NCBI GenBank assembly: GCA_003427395.1 | Contig: BFEA01000013.1 | Location: 1,589,979-1,625,960, forward strand | Reading direction: 5' to 3' | Length of the DNA stretch: 35,982 nucleotides | From: Chara braunii | Lineage: Eukaryota > Streptophyta > Charophyceae > Charales > Characeae | Shown: positions 7,895 to 17,592 of the stretch, in pieces | Layout of the letters: each line of letters starts with the position of its first letter | How positions within the stretch are numbered: position 1 is the first letter of the stretch | Made by a program: the position numbers and the translations under genes | Notes under the pieces: generated by a model | The model's database searches: none | What the model was told of the DNA's origin: nothing | The model's input: the letters and a program-made list of their open reading frames with translations, nothing else

Positions 7895-8878
7895 TACACA
7901 CCGGCTGGATCTGCGGCCACGGCGTTCCCCCAAGACATCGTCGGCAACCTCGACACTCATTTTATGTCGGCATTTTGGACCTCCCTAGTGAAAGAGTCCG
8001 ACACTGAGATGAAACCAAGTTCAGCTTGGCATCCGCAAACGGACAGGCAGACGAAGCGGGCACATCAAACCGCTCAAGTGATGCTTCGCACACTCGTCCG
8101 TACGTATCAGAAGGATTGGGTTGACTGTCTCCCCGACATTGAATTCGCCTACAGCACTTGGTTGCACCCGGCGATCGGAGTGACTCCATTCGAGTTACAC
8201 CACGGTGGCAGGAAAGGTTGTACCTTCGCTGATCTTCCATTTCCAAGAACTGCCGACATTGATGCCGCTTGTTCTCCCGCCTCCGTTTGGAAGCTTAGGG
8301 ACCTGCTAGCTAAAGCCCGCGCCAACATGCAAAAGGCTCAAGTCTGCATGCAACAGCAAGCTAACAGGCATTGCGTGCGATGCCCTATCCGCGCTGGCGA
8401 CCTTGTTTGGGTCTCCGTGGAGGAGTTTGTGCTCGAAGAAGATGCATCCCGCAAGCTACTTCCAGAGTGGTTTGGACCATGGCCTGTCACATCAGCCGCG
8501 GGCGATGAGCCCGATGGCCCCTCCTTTGTGATTGAAATCCCGCCGCATCTCACGATGCACCCGGTTTTCCACGCCTCCAAGCTGGCCACATATACACCAG
8601 CCAAGGACTACGACTTCCCGGGCCAACGATCGCAGGACCCTCCTTCCATGGATGGTCATCAGGAAGTCGACCGGGTCATCACGCATCGCAAGCACGACAA
8701 CAAGCCAATGCAGTACAAAGTCACATTCAGGTGGTGCGACCACGACGACACGCGATGGATTTCCCGGGCAGCTTTGCAAGCCTCCGCACCAGATATTTAT
8801 GCTGATTATGAGAAAAAACGGCTAGCCACGGAAGTTGCACAGCATCCCACCCGGACTTCATTCCCTCCCTACAGCTGA
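7883..8878 (+). pseudogene. pol: Element A integrase core (C-terminal part) and chromodomain-like tail
   Basis: 331 codons. The core continues with VGNLDTHF, where related elements have SDRD, and HPQTDRQTKRAHQ, where related elements have GQTER. Counting from the N of GNLD, the K lies exactly 36 residues on, the catalytic Glu place. Catalytic Asp2 therefore reads Asn and Glu reads Lys, so this integrase should be dead. It continues through the C-terminal DNA-binding region (FGPWPVT, HPVFHASKL) to a chromodomain-like end near residues 255-310 (SMDGHQEVDRVITH, FRWC, TRWIS). Chromodomains direct chromoviruses to particular chromatin. The stop is at 8876-8878. Confidence 0.88.
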
Positions 8879-8911
8879 CAGCTTCGCCCTTGCAGGTAAG
8901 CTCAGTCTTTC

Positions 8912-8924
8912 AAGGAGGGGGGAG
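8912..8924 (+). promoter_or_regulatory. Element A polypurine tract
   Basis: AAGGAGGGGGGAG lies 33 bp after the pol stop and directly before TGTGTCGTACTC, the start of the LTR. This is the standard primer site for plus-strand DNA synthesis. Confidence 0.85.
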
Positions 8925-9400
8925 TGTGTCGTACTCAGTACCACACGGGCCCAGCAGGGCCCAACCAGGTAGACTAAGGGTCCGTAGGTGTAGGGTCTGC
9001 GCCGTTTCGACCCTCAGCAGGGTCCGCAGGGTCAGCAGGCCGAGATTAGGCCGAGTAGGACCGGTACCAGTCTAGAGGTTCGGTAGGCCTCGTTTTGGGT
9101 ACAGGCCCGGGGCGCGTTTTGGTGCCAAGGCCCTGAATTTGAGGCCGCGCCGTTTCGGTAGGCGCTGGAGCAGCCTCAGTTTGGGCGCCAAGCTTTGAGG
9201 CCCAGCCTCAGTTTGAGCGCCAGGACTCAGCAGTTGAGGCCGACCCATCGCTATATCTAGCTGAGTCCGACCTCACTTCCACATTCTTGAGTAGAGATCG
9301 AGGAGGCGTACTTCGGACGACAGTAGCACCACAATAGTCGACAATAGGACTAGTCTCCAGTGCTGGGCGCTGATAGAGTAGAGCAGCGCAGGGAGAGAGA
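8925..9400 (+). mobile_element. Element A 3' LTR (right end uncertain)
   Basis: The left edge is TGTG at 8925 or TGTC at 8927, right after the polypurine tract. No second copy exists in the window, so the right end cannot be set by comparison; 9400 is a guess. Inside are an imperfect palindrome around GTACTCAGTAC, a GC-rich stretch with 32-bp imperfect repeats, and an AT-rich ctatatctag at about 9251 that could be a TATA region. Confidence 0.45.
9171..9235. repeat. Two imperfect 32-bp tandem repeats
   Basis: cagcctcagtttgggcgcca at 9171 and cagcctcagtttgagcgcca at 9203, inside the element A LTR region. Confidence 0.75.
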
Positions 9401-9599
9401 GATGGTGATGGTGGCTTGAGGACTTACCTGAGACTTACCTGCGTAGCCATTGCTCCAGCTTCGTCTTCAGCACGTCCGCACTTGCATCAAGGCACCACCT
9501 TTTGGAGGTCAGTACCGGGTATAGAGAGAGATAGACCTTCTCCTTCCTCCTCCAGTCCACCACCTTCTCCGTCCCCTCCCAGCGCTCTGACTTCTTTGG

Positions 9600-9674
<75 letters not shown>

Positions 9675-10126
9675 ACGATACTCGAGATTGGGACTCGACA
9701 ATGGGCAGAGACATTGGGGGGACTGATGGGATTGATATCAGCGACATTTGGGTTGAAGACATTCTCCTCTCTTCCCCCTTCTGCTTCGTCTCTTCCCCCT
9801 CCTCATTTGTGTATGAGTTGGGCCTGGCACCTTCATCCTGGAGTGTTGTGCCAGGCCATTCACACCATGCGGATGATGATGATGTATGTCCAATCTGCAT
9901 TTCGATAGTGATTGGGTCTGATCACTGGTATTCTAGCCTTCCGCTGTGCTATCCTGTTCTATCTGTGAGAGCTCGGTTCTTGGTTCTGGTTCGTGCCATC
10001 TTGGTATGCAACACCCTCCCAGGTCGTTCTCAATGTGGCCAAAGCAAGGGACATCGCACGTTCATGCCTGGGTGGTTGGGCATGCCTAACCAATTCGATC
10101 CGAGGCCACTGTCTGAATGGGCATGG
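9401..10126. other. GA microsatellite and unassigned DNA; no gene seen
   Basis: An uninterrupted GA dinucleotide tract runs from 9604 to 9671. The 266-codon frame crossing it (9416-10216) is an Arg-Glu dipeptide run joined to low-complexity sequence and extends into the element B LTR, so it is not a gene. The rest holds nothing I recognise. Confidence 0.75.
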
Positions 10127-10844
10127 TGCAATGAGCCTCAAAGCTCACCACACGATGGAGTGTTCACACCAGCATGCATGTCACACAGATTGTATTGTCA
10201 CGCATTGCACCAGTAGATGATGAGTAGTAGACCAGGTAGTGAAGCTCCAATTCCATAACCAGATTATAGCGAGAGAGCCAAGAGTTCAATTGTCCCGCGC
10301 TCAACAAGATTACAAGTCTTCTTTGATCAGAAAGAGTTTGGAACCCAGCGCACATCAGCGCTAGACAAGGTTGCTCTCTAGCATAGAGCACCTCCCACAC
10401 TAGCGCACAAGTGCACAAGCACTTCCACACTTTCATGCGAATGAGCATCTGCCAAAATGGGAGGCTGGCCAGTCTTTTGTAGTGTTGGACTGGTGTTGGT
10501 TGGGCCAGCCTCTGGCCGAATTCCCTGGTACCGCATGCCCATTGCCTGTTTGTTGTGAAGTGTGAGTCCCAATACCTTTCCCATGGTTTGCTGCTGTTGT
10601 GGCCTTTCGGGCCTGCCTTTTGGAGTTCTGGTCTAACTCAAGACTTGACCTCTGGGACTGAGACTAAATTGGGCCTGCAACCTTTGACTATGTGTTGAAC
10701 AGACGTGACCCCTACTCAGCCTCAAATTTGAGTGTTCACACAGGACCTGGGTGTCACTTTTGCAAAATGGCTTTTCATTTCAGTCTGGACGAGACATTTG
10801 CCTCAGGGGAACTTTGTCTTTTGAAATGCTGATTCGTAACTCCA
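10127..10844 (-). mobile_element. Element B 3' LTR
   Basis: 718 bp aligning with 17593-18560. On the plus strand it starts TGCAATGAGCC and ends actcCA, giving the TG...CA ends. It lacks the block of about 250 bp present in the other LTR (after acaaggt at about 10370). The purine run nearest its inner end is AAAAGGGG (minus strand, 10862-10869), about 17 nt away from the LTR edge, so the polypurine tract is not in the usual abutting position. Confidence 0.85.
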
Positions 10845-10912
10845 AGTTCTAGCCGACTGGGCCCCTTTTACTCTCACCAGCCTAATTTCAAAGTATGAGA
10901 AAAAAATCATTC

Positions 10913-11128
10913 TTATCTGTCTTCAATATTGATTCCTCTTCTTGCTCGTTCATAATAAGACACAATATTCGGTGTTGTTCGAATCAACTCTTCTCTAGTA
11001 AACCAGCGATCTTCAGTTGCTTCTTGATACGCAAATCTTACCTTATGCTGTCGCTGGGGTCTACCTCTGTGTCTAGTCCTAAATGTATCTTCAATAATAA
11101 TTTTGTCCACATCATACTTACCATCCAT
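10913..11128 (-). pseudogene. pol: Element B chromodomain-like C-terminus of integrase
   Basis: 71 codons matching the end of element D pol. MDGKYDVDKI, RQHKVRFAYQ, DRWFTREELI and then YYERARR form the degenerate chromodomain typical of plant-lineage chromoviruses. It is out of frame with the integrase C-terminal domain just before it (in minus-strand order), so a frameshift lies near 11130. Confidence 0.85.
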
Positions 11129-11415
11129 ATCAGGTGATATTGCTGATCTTCGACTGGAAACATGTCATTAGTTACACAAGGTTGGAGTTTTGACGCATGG
11201 AACACCGGATATGTATGCAAATGAGGAGTAATATCTATAACATAAGATGGTCCGTCCACATTCCCTATCACATCTAAAACTTGCCATGGTCCTCTGTAAG
11301 TTGGTAATAGCTTCTGAGAGATCTCTTCAGGGACAAATTCTTTAGATTTCACCCATACCAAATCTCCTACAGCAAATCGAGAGGGTCGTCGATGCTTATT
11401 TGTTTGCTCTACCAT
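11129..11415 (-). pseudogene. pol: Element B integrase C-terminal domain
   Basis: Contains FAVGDLVWVKSKEF, YRGPWQVLD and HTYPVFHASKLQP, the conserved beta-barrel DNA-binding region of Ty3/gypsy integrases. It follows the core in minus-strand order. The frame change at its end separates it from the chromodomain-like tail. Confidence 0.85.
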
Positions 11416-11462
11416 TTGATGTTGTGCTTTAATTATGTTCTCCTAACTTTAGCTATACCTCT

Positions 11463-11783
11463 CTAATACTGCAATGCAAATTCTCTGGTTCCCAGCGGAA
11501 GTCTCTGTAATTGACCAAGATTCAGACAATCTATGGGCCTTCGAGGGCGCCATTCCAAATGTAACTCTGTTGGTGTTCTACAAGCCGACAAATGCACAGA
11601 GTTGTTAAAAGCATTAGCAACCTTGGACAGGTGCTCATCCCAATCAATCTGGTCCGGACGTATATACATACGCAGCGTTTGCTGCAACACTTTGTTCATT
11701 TGTTTTGTCTGCCCATTGGTCTCAGGATGCCTTCCTGAGGACATCGTTAGTTTAGAGCCATACACACGCGTCAGTTGCTGCAA
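11463..11783 (-). pseudogene. pol: Element B integrase core, C-terminal part
   Basis: 106 codons with RVYGSKLTMSSGRHPETNGQTK. The position of the third catalytic residue reads Lys (QTK) instead of Glu, as in A and D. VSDKD, the second catalytic Asp region, is readable on the minus strand upstream at about 11800-11815, but a TGA near 11770 separates it from this frame. Confidence 0.85.
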
Positions 11784-11799
11784 TGTTCACCCGTAAAGC

Positions 11800-12260
11800 A
11801 AGAATCTTTGTCGCTTACAATGGTTAGGGGATGTCCAAAGTCCTTCACCCAATGATTAAAGAATTCTCGGATCACCATATCTTTTTTTTGCTTCTGCGGG
11901 AAGTGGCACAAATTTGTTTTAGCTTCTGTGGATCACCAAATCTGTTTTTGGTAAACCTGTCAACTGACCATAACCTGACTCTTTCCATTTTTGCATTTGA
12001 CTTTGGTGTCCATGAAGTCGATGGACACTGAGTCTCTAGGACCTAACGGGATAGGCAAAGGTTTTAGTCAACCAAGGGGAGGCTGTATAGAACTCTTATT
12101 TTTTTGACAAACTTGACAGCCTTGCATATACGAGATGCAGTCATGTTTCATTCCTGGCCAAGTATAGGAACGTAGGAGATTGGCGTAAGTCTTTTTCCAC
12201 CCAAAATGGCTTTCGGTATCATGACACTCACCCATGATCACACTCTTAATTTCTTCTTTG
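11800..12260 (-). pseudogene. pol: Element B integrase zinc-binding domain and first part of core
   Basis: Read on the minus strand without requiring an ATG. GECHDTESHFGWKK carries the His pair, CQVCQKNK the Cys pair, then comes PLPIP, and SIDFMDTKV carries the first catalytic Asp. At least one in-frame TGA follows the Cys pair (in LG*LKP near 12070). The order is normal and the domain is not deleted, only interrupted. Confidence 0.8.
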
Positions 12261-12289
12261 TTTGGAATACAAAGCCTATCATGTACATC

Positions 12290-12369
12290 CGTTCTTTCAA
12301 ATAGCAGTCCGTTCTTTCAAATAGCAATCCGTTCTTTCAAATAGCAGTCCGTTCTTTCAAATAGCAGTC
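12290..12369. repeat. Four tandem copies of a 20-bp unit in element B pol
   Basis: cgttctttcaaatagcagtc repeated four times, with one A-for-G change in copy 2. The three extra copies add 60 bp, so the outer frame is kept, but the unit runs through all three frames and creates the stop at 12317-12319. Confidence 0.95.
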
Positions 12370-12877
12370 CTTGGGTCGCTCGGAAGTCAGGGAACTCCTG
12401 AGGCACTTTTTGTAATTTCTTTAGCAAAGTGGCATAGACAGGATCAATAGAATATGCAGACTTGACCTTTTCCTGTAATTCGGTGCCTACATCCAAGTAG
12501 GTTACTATTGCACCGAAAAAGTCAGATCCCCGACTAAGCGCATCGACAACTACATTGTACTTTACCTTAACTGGCTTTAGTTCAAAGTCAAAATGATCAA
12601 TTTCTGCAGCCCAACTCGTCAGTTTAGGTGTCATTCGGGCTTGCGTTTTAAGCCAGCGAAGTGTCTCATGGTCCGAGTACACTAGGAGATAATGTCGCCA
12701 ATGATTTAGAGTTTCCCAAAGGTTATACAACTCTCTCGCATACCTGGAAGCGGCGACCTTCTCATTAGGCAGTCGTCGGGACATAAACTCAACTGGCCTG
12801 TACCCATTTCCATCATCTTGTTGGAGTACGGCCCCAATCCCATACTGACTCGCGTCAGTTGTCACAACAAAGGGCAA
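12317..12877 (-). pseudogene. pol: Element B RNase H and linker to integrase
   Basis: RNase H degrades the RNA of the RNA-DNA hybrid. Catalytic motifs TTDAS, ARELY and YSDHETL are present. Compared with D, about five residues are missing before YSDHE (LLVYSDHE here). VKYNVVVDALSRG marks the end of RNase H. The upstream boundary is a TAA at 12878-12880 that separates it from RT. Confidence 0.88.
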
Positions 12878-13168
12878 TTACGGGTCATCAACTTTGAGTA
12901 ACGGATAGTTAATCAAACACTTTTTCATACGCTTAAAAGAGGACGTGCAATTCTGATCCCACTTCCAAATTGTTTCCTTCTTTAGTAATTTACGTAGGGG
13001 AGCAGCAATTATCGTGAAGTTCCTTACGAACTTGCGGTAATAGTTGGCCAAACCAAGGAATGATCGTAGTTCCGTCAGTGTACAAGAGTTAGGCCAATCT
13101 CGGATGGTTGCAATCTTTGCGTCTTCTGGTGTGATCCCATCTCCATCTACAGCATGCCCAAGGTACAA
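12878..13168 (-). pseudogene. pol: Element B RT thumb/connection
   Basis: Contains YLGHAVDGDGI, LRSFLGLANYYRKF and IIAAPLRKL, the region following the RT active site in Ty3/gypsy pol. It is separated from the palm segment by a TAA (13169-13171) and from RNase H by a TAA (12878-12880). Confidence 0.88.
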
Positions 13169-13171
13169 AAC

Positions 13172-13396
13172 TTAACGCTTCGCGCACTCACATTTTTTCG
13201 GGTTTAATTTAAAATTTGGCCCACGCAACTTGTTTAGCACAAGTCGAAGGTGCTCGCTATGTTCATTCAGATTCTTACTAAAAAGGAGGATATCATCTAG
13301 ATATACAACAACAAATTTATCAAGCCATTCACGAAACAAGTCATTCATACATCGTTGAAAGGTCGCAGGTGCATTGGTTAGACCGAACGGCATCAC
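13172..13396 (-). pseudogene. pol: Element B RT palm with YLDD
   Basis: [21 protein letters not shown] then [13 protein letters not shown], so the catalytic Asp pair is intact. The reading frame upstream (13397-13624), which should hold RT motif A, is scrambled by small changes and a partial repeat of tggtccraaatgctc, and no clear motif A is readable. Confidence 0.88.
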
Positions 13397-13624
13397 AATA
13401 AACTCATAATGCTCGTACCTGGTCCAAAATGCAATTTATATTGATCTTTTGGTCCGAAATGCTCATATCTGGTCCGAACAAGCCAGACTTTAGATCAATC
13501 TTAGTAAAGTGTTTGCAACCTTGCACTATGTCCAATAAATCGTTAATCCGCGGTAAGTGCTCAACATTCTTAATGGTTATCATTCAAACTTTTATTGTCC
13601 ACATGCGTACCCCGCCATCTTTCT

Positions 13625-13852
13625 TCAGCACAAACAACACGGGCGCACCATAAGGCGAAGAACTAGGCTAATCCAACCCTTTTCCAGCAACTCATCTCGT
13701 TGTGTTCGCAGTTCGTCCAATTCTTTGGGTGACATCCTATAGATTGGTCCCTTGGGGAGCTTGCTACCGGGCACAATCTCAATCCGGTGCTTAACGGGTT
13801 GATCCACCACTCCACTTGGGGACTCTGCTACATCTGCAAATTCTTTCAACAC
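13625..13852 (-). pseudogene. pol: Element B RT N-terminus
   Basis: Contains EFADVAESPSG, HRIEIVPGSKLPKGPIYRMSPKE-type sequence and LLEKGWI, the N-terminal RT motifs shared with D. The last 14 or so codons are out of frame with the family, so a frameshift occurs near 13670. Confidence 0.85.
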
Positions 13853-13935
13853 TTTTTCAATTTATGGGGGGTTGGATTCTTTCTTAGGCTCATTTTCCTT
13901 TACTGGGCGCACATATGCCACAAAAACTCGATCAA

Positions 13936-14567
13936 TCAGACCATTTTTTTTACATGACGGACAAACACTGGGGCACTCATACAACAGTGAGCTAAGCTGC
14001 TTTCAACACCTGACTCATAATACAAACGTGCTTTCTTTTTCCCGCCTTGGGGACTAGGAAGATAACACGCATGCTCCCCTAGCTTCACGTCTGCATCAAC
14101 AGCTTCACCCCAATCAGTTCCTAGAATGATGTCAAAAGGGGGCTCCACCAAGAGAGTTAGAGAGTGGGAACACGTTCCACCTTCCCCTCTGCTTCTAGTC
14201 GGAGGTATGCCCTAACCCCTTCAACATACTTATCGACAATCATTTCTCTATTATCAGCTAACTTACTGACTATGGGCTCATCTAACTTATGTACTTTAAG
14301 CCCAAGACGCAGCTTTTGCAAACCTTTCTTACTTATAAAGTTGCGGGTTGACCCATTGTCAATCATAGCACCTATTTTGGTCTTACTTATTTCTATATCT
14401 GCTATAACTAGCTGCCCTTTCTGTCTTTTCATTTCGGTCCAGGCTCGGTGACGAGTGGCCAGCTCATCACCCATGCGAGCGAGGGAACCACCTAGAGAGT
14501 TACTTACATAGATAACCTTTGGACAACTAACTAGGTGGGGACCATCTTTCACCTCAGTTTCTGCCAT
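13936..14567 (-). pseudogene. pol: Element B aspartic protease (two frames)
   Basis: The protease would cleave the Gag-Pol polyprotein. The upstream frame (14157-14567) has the active-site region MIDNGSTRNFIS at about 14341-14369. The usual triad is Asp-Thr/Ser-Gly; here the middle residue is Asn. The downstream frame (13936-14151) carries PFDIILGTDW, the C-terminal flap/ILG signature. A frameshift near 14152-14156 splits the domain. Element D has the same layout but Tyr in place of the active Asp. Confidence 0.85.
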
Positions 14568-14671
14568 TGGAGCCTTCGGATGGGAGGATGTTAGTCTGCT
14601 TGCATCCGAAACTCCTGTAGGAGCATCTGTAACCCCTACTGGTTGTTCCCTTTTGGGTACTTATACTCTAG

Positions 14672-14713
14672 GCAAAAAGGAACTATGTGGTCGGGGTCGC
14701 CACATTTGAAGCA
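14672..14713 (-). pseudogene. gag: Element B gag zinc knuckle (intact motif)
   Basis: On the minus strand, C-FK-C-GDPD-H-IVPF-C fits CX2CX4HX4C exactly. This nucleocapsid motif binds RNA and packages the genome. Between it and the gag core (about 14720-15100) is a Gly/Arg-rich low-complexity stretch, usual for Gag linkers. I did not find one frame joining this to the core. Confidence 0.9.
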
Positions 14714-15552
14714 CTGTCCGCGGCTTTTTGTTCTTCCCCAGTCTTCTCATCGATCCCCATCTGCTCCCATGGTTTGCCTATGGGAATACCAAGATGGGGA
14801 GGATATGGTCACGTGTAACTACCTCTTCCTCTACCCCATGTGGAGTTGGGACCTCGTCTGCCTTGCAAGGGACCATTGCCCCTACCAACCACGTAGTAGC
14901 TACGTTCGCCACTACCCCTCTAGGCAGCGGGTCCTAGCTACCTTCGTCACCGCCCCTCTAAGCAGCGGGTCCTCGCCATCCACAAGCGCGTCCTCCTCTC
15001 CCTCTACCACGGCCTCTACCTTGTTGACGCCCTCCCCCGCGGGCTACAACGGCTACATTTTTCCTCCCCTACTATTCGGCCGTTGACGTCCCCTTCCAAA
15101 CCATAATCTATTTGTTCATATGGTAGGGACTCTATTCCTCCTTCCTCAAACGTCAAAAGAAGGTTATCTTTCCCAAGTATGCTCCCTGAGATGGTTTGGT
15201 TCTACCATTTTTTGTCTGCTTGCAAGTCTTTCCAGTAGTGACAGTAATTTACTTCCATGAGGAAGCCAACATGATCTACGACGATCTTGCTGAACTTTTC
15301 ATAAGTCGTCCCCTCTTCCTTTGTGCGGGGATATAACTAGGTGCGAAGCAGATCGGGCAAGGCTCTAGCAAAGTTGCTCAGGATCTGCGTCGGTGTTAAC
15401 CCATGTTCAGGGCACTACATAAGTTCATCCATGGTGGCCTTAAGTGCCGAAGCACTCTTCCATTTCCTATCAGCTATGTTGAGAATTAAAGACTCAGTCC
15501 TACGCGCAAGGTTGTTATCTTCGAATCTTTCCCGAAGTGCTTTAGAGAAATT

Positions 15553-15897
15553 TTATATTCGGGTCTGTTGGGAGTACTCAATCATAGTTTGACAATTCGC
15601 TTCTTTCTGCAGGGATATAGCAAAACTCATTGCGTCACTGGCCATACACGAACTTGCCATAAGGACTTTATCCCAATACGGAATCCTTTGCCCGTACAGG
15701 TAAGTTTCTATTGTTGCTTGCCAATGGAAAATGCTCTCTTCTCTCTTACTTGTGTATGTCCACGGAACCTTCACCTTTATCTTTCTAAGCTCCTCCGCTT
15801 CTTCTGTTTGCATCCCCTTCTTTTTTCTATCTCCATCTCCATTTCCATCTCCATCTCCTCCACCTCCTCCGCCACCACGGGTTATTTTCTCAATCAC
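15553..15897 (-). pseudogene. gag: Element B gag capsid-like core, N-terminal part
   Basis: 114 codons. A Gly/Asp repeat is followed by KVPWTYTSKREESIFHWQ and IETYLYGQRIPYW, the retrotransposon Gag capsid start (aromatic-W-x2-I-x2-YL pattern). The frame stops at 15553 and the rest of the core is not continuous. Gag forms the particle that houses reverse transcription. Confidence 0.75.
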
Positions 15898-16085
15898 GGC
15901 GGGGTCAACTTTTTGCAGATCTGCTTATCCAGCTTTTCAATATATGTTTTTATATGTTGGTCTATCTCCTGGGCAGATCTTTGCAGGAAGGTATTCCTGA
16001 CCCCTTCAAATTCGAACTGATGGTGCTCAATCTTTTGGACGGTCTTGTTTAACGCAGCGAGCTCTTGTTTGGTGTGGAGAACAGT

Positions 16086-16775
16086 CTAACTCAGGAGGGA
16101 GAGTTGTTCTTCAGTAGTTGTCTGTTTCTCCTTTTGTTCTTGTAATTCACGCTGCAGTCTCTCCCCCTCTGCTTGCATTTTTCTCTTTTCTTCCATTTTT
16201 TGCCTTTTTGCTGCCAGCATTTTATTATGCAACTCCGCCCGCTTCTTCCAACATAAGTTTTTTTTCTGCTTTTGCAACAAAGTAATATTTCTCCTCGTCT
16301 GTTTCCACAACCATTTCACCTTTATATCCATACTGCTCAAACCAGTTCAATGCTTCTAGTTGCATAGAAATTCCGCCAGACTGGCTACTCTCTCCTCTTT
16401 CAGTACGATGTCTGATTAACTTCTTCCCTTCCTCCTCATGTTCTTCTTCTTCTTTAATAAGCTTCAACTCTTCCTGCAACTGTTTTTCCATCTTCTCTTT
16501 TAATTCTTTTTTTATTCTTTCTTCCTCTACTTGGACTTTCTTCTTTACTTCTTCCTCTTTCTGTTTCTTTTTCTCTTCTTTTTTTTCTTCTTCTCCGCCA
16601 GGCAGCGATCTACCTCAGCCTGCTCTGCAGCAGAGAGTTTGGGCTTCACCTTTCTGGATTTCATCATCATATGGGAGGTGCATATCCTCCCGAAGCCAAG
16701 AGGGAAGAAGAGTTGGGATAGTGGCCTCAAAAGAATAGACAATGCCACCATCCCATACATTGGATAGTCATCCAT
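16086..16775 (-). pseudogene. gag: Element B gag N-terminal charged coiled-coil region (broken)
   Basis: Three successive frames with Lys/Glu-rich heptad-like sequence: 16545-16775, 16225-16491 and 16086-16340. A likely start is the ATG at 16775, in the context CACCATGG, the same context as the gag start of D (19118). The sequence has EKQLQEELK and LQRELQEQKEK repeats, like the coiled-coil N-terminus of D. Frameshifts lie near 16490-16545 and 16225-16340. Confidence 0.7.
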
Positions 16776-17576
16776 GGTGGGTGAGAGCACAGGGATACCT
16801 CCACTTGCCCACCTAGTAGACCACCCGTTGACTTGCCGGGGGAATAGGAACCGGACTGTTGCTCCCCAGAATGGTAGGAGCCAGAACCAAGAGGTTATGG
16901 AAAAAAAAGAAAAAAAGACCACCCAGATCCTAATCAACTTCTTCTAATTGGTTGGGATTTGTCTTAGGTTTTGTTTTTTAGTTTCCTAGTTGTTCGCTAC
17001 TCTTCGGAGTTCGGTATTATTTCTATATATATATTTTTTAAACGCTGCCTGACTGAACTTTTCTTTTGTTTTTTTTTACGAGTGTTGACTGGATGGACTC
17101 AACTCAAATTCGAAGTTCACTAACACTTCTTTGCAGACCAAACCACAACTTGTCAAAATTAGTACTCACCGAATCCCTAGACGGCCCGACTTTGCTTCGT
17201 AGCTTTGAGCCCAACACCAACCAACCACCCCTTTAGACTTCAACTGCTATCCTACTGATGTTGATGACTTGTCCACGACTTCAACCAGACAGCAGCAGCG
17301 ACCACCAGGACTAGGTACCAAGCACACACACAATCAGCATGCAAACAAGTCTTAGGGGGCAGGGGAGCTTCTCTTGATATGACGTCCGTTTGGTGAAGCT
17401 CCTTGAATCGCTCCACGCTCCAGTGCTCCAAGCAGGTACAAACTCCTCCCCTTCTAGCCCCTTCTCCTTCGGCACCTTCCTCCAGATCCTTCAAACATCT
17501 CTCCCTCTCCACCTCCAACTTCTCTTCCCGTCGGCCTTATGCTTGTCAGCGAACTCCAGTGAGTGTAACGATTGTT
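16776..17576 (-). other. Element B 5' leader; no gene seen
   Basis: Lies between the primer-binding site and the gag start. It contains an AT-rich tatatatatattttttaa stretch near 17020-17042 and no domain I recognise. Confidence 0.65.
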
Positions 17577-17588
17577 GCTCTGATACCA
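17577..17588 (-). promoter_or_regulatory. Element B primer-binding site (initiator tRNA-Met type)
   Basis: The minus strand reads TGGTATCAGAGC, complementary to the 3' end of initiator tRNA-Met, 4 nt from the LTR edge. This fixes the orientation and the inner end of the 5' LTR. Confidence 0.95.
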
Positions 17589-17592
17589 AATT

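Larger units (their letters stand above)
5870..8924 (+). mobile_element. Element A: 5'-truncated Ty3/gypsy chromovirus, pol remnant
   Basis: Order RT, RNase H, integrase, chromodomain-like tail, polypurine tract, then LTR start. This is the Ty3/gypsy order, because integrase follows RNase H. No gag, zinc knuckle, protease, primer-binding site or 5' LTR is visible upstream. RT homology begins near 5870 inside unrelated sequence, so I infer 5' truncation or a later rearrangement. The coding region is broken by a frameshift near 6280, a stop at 7277-7279, a frameshift near 7560-7615 and a 97-bp tandem duplication in integrase. It is not closely related to B, C or D. Confidence 0.9.

Noticed and set aside
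9416-10216. 266-codon frame across the GA tract
   Set aside because: A simple-repeat translation joined to LTR sequence; no domain.
14643-15086. 147-codon plus-strand frame
   Set aside because: Antisense shadow of the Gly/Arg-rich gag linker and zinc knuckle of element B.
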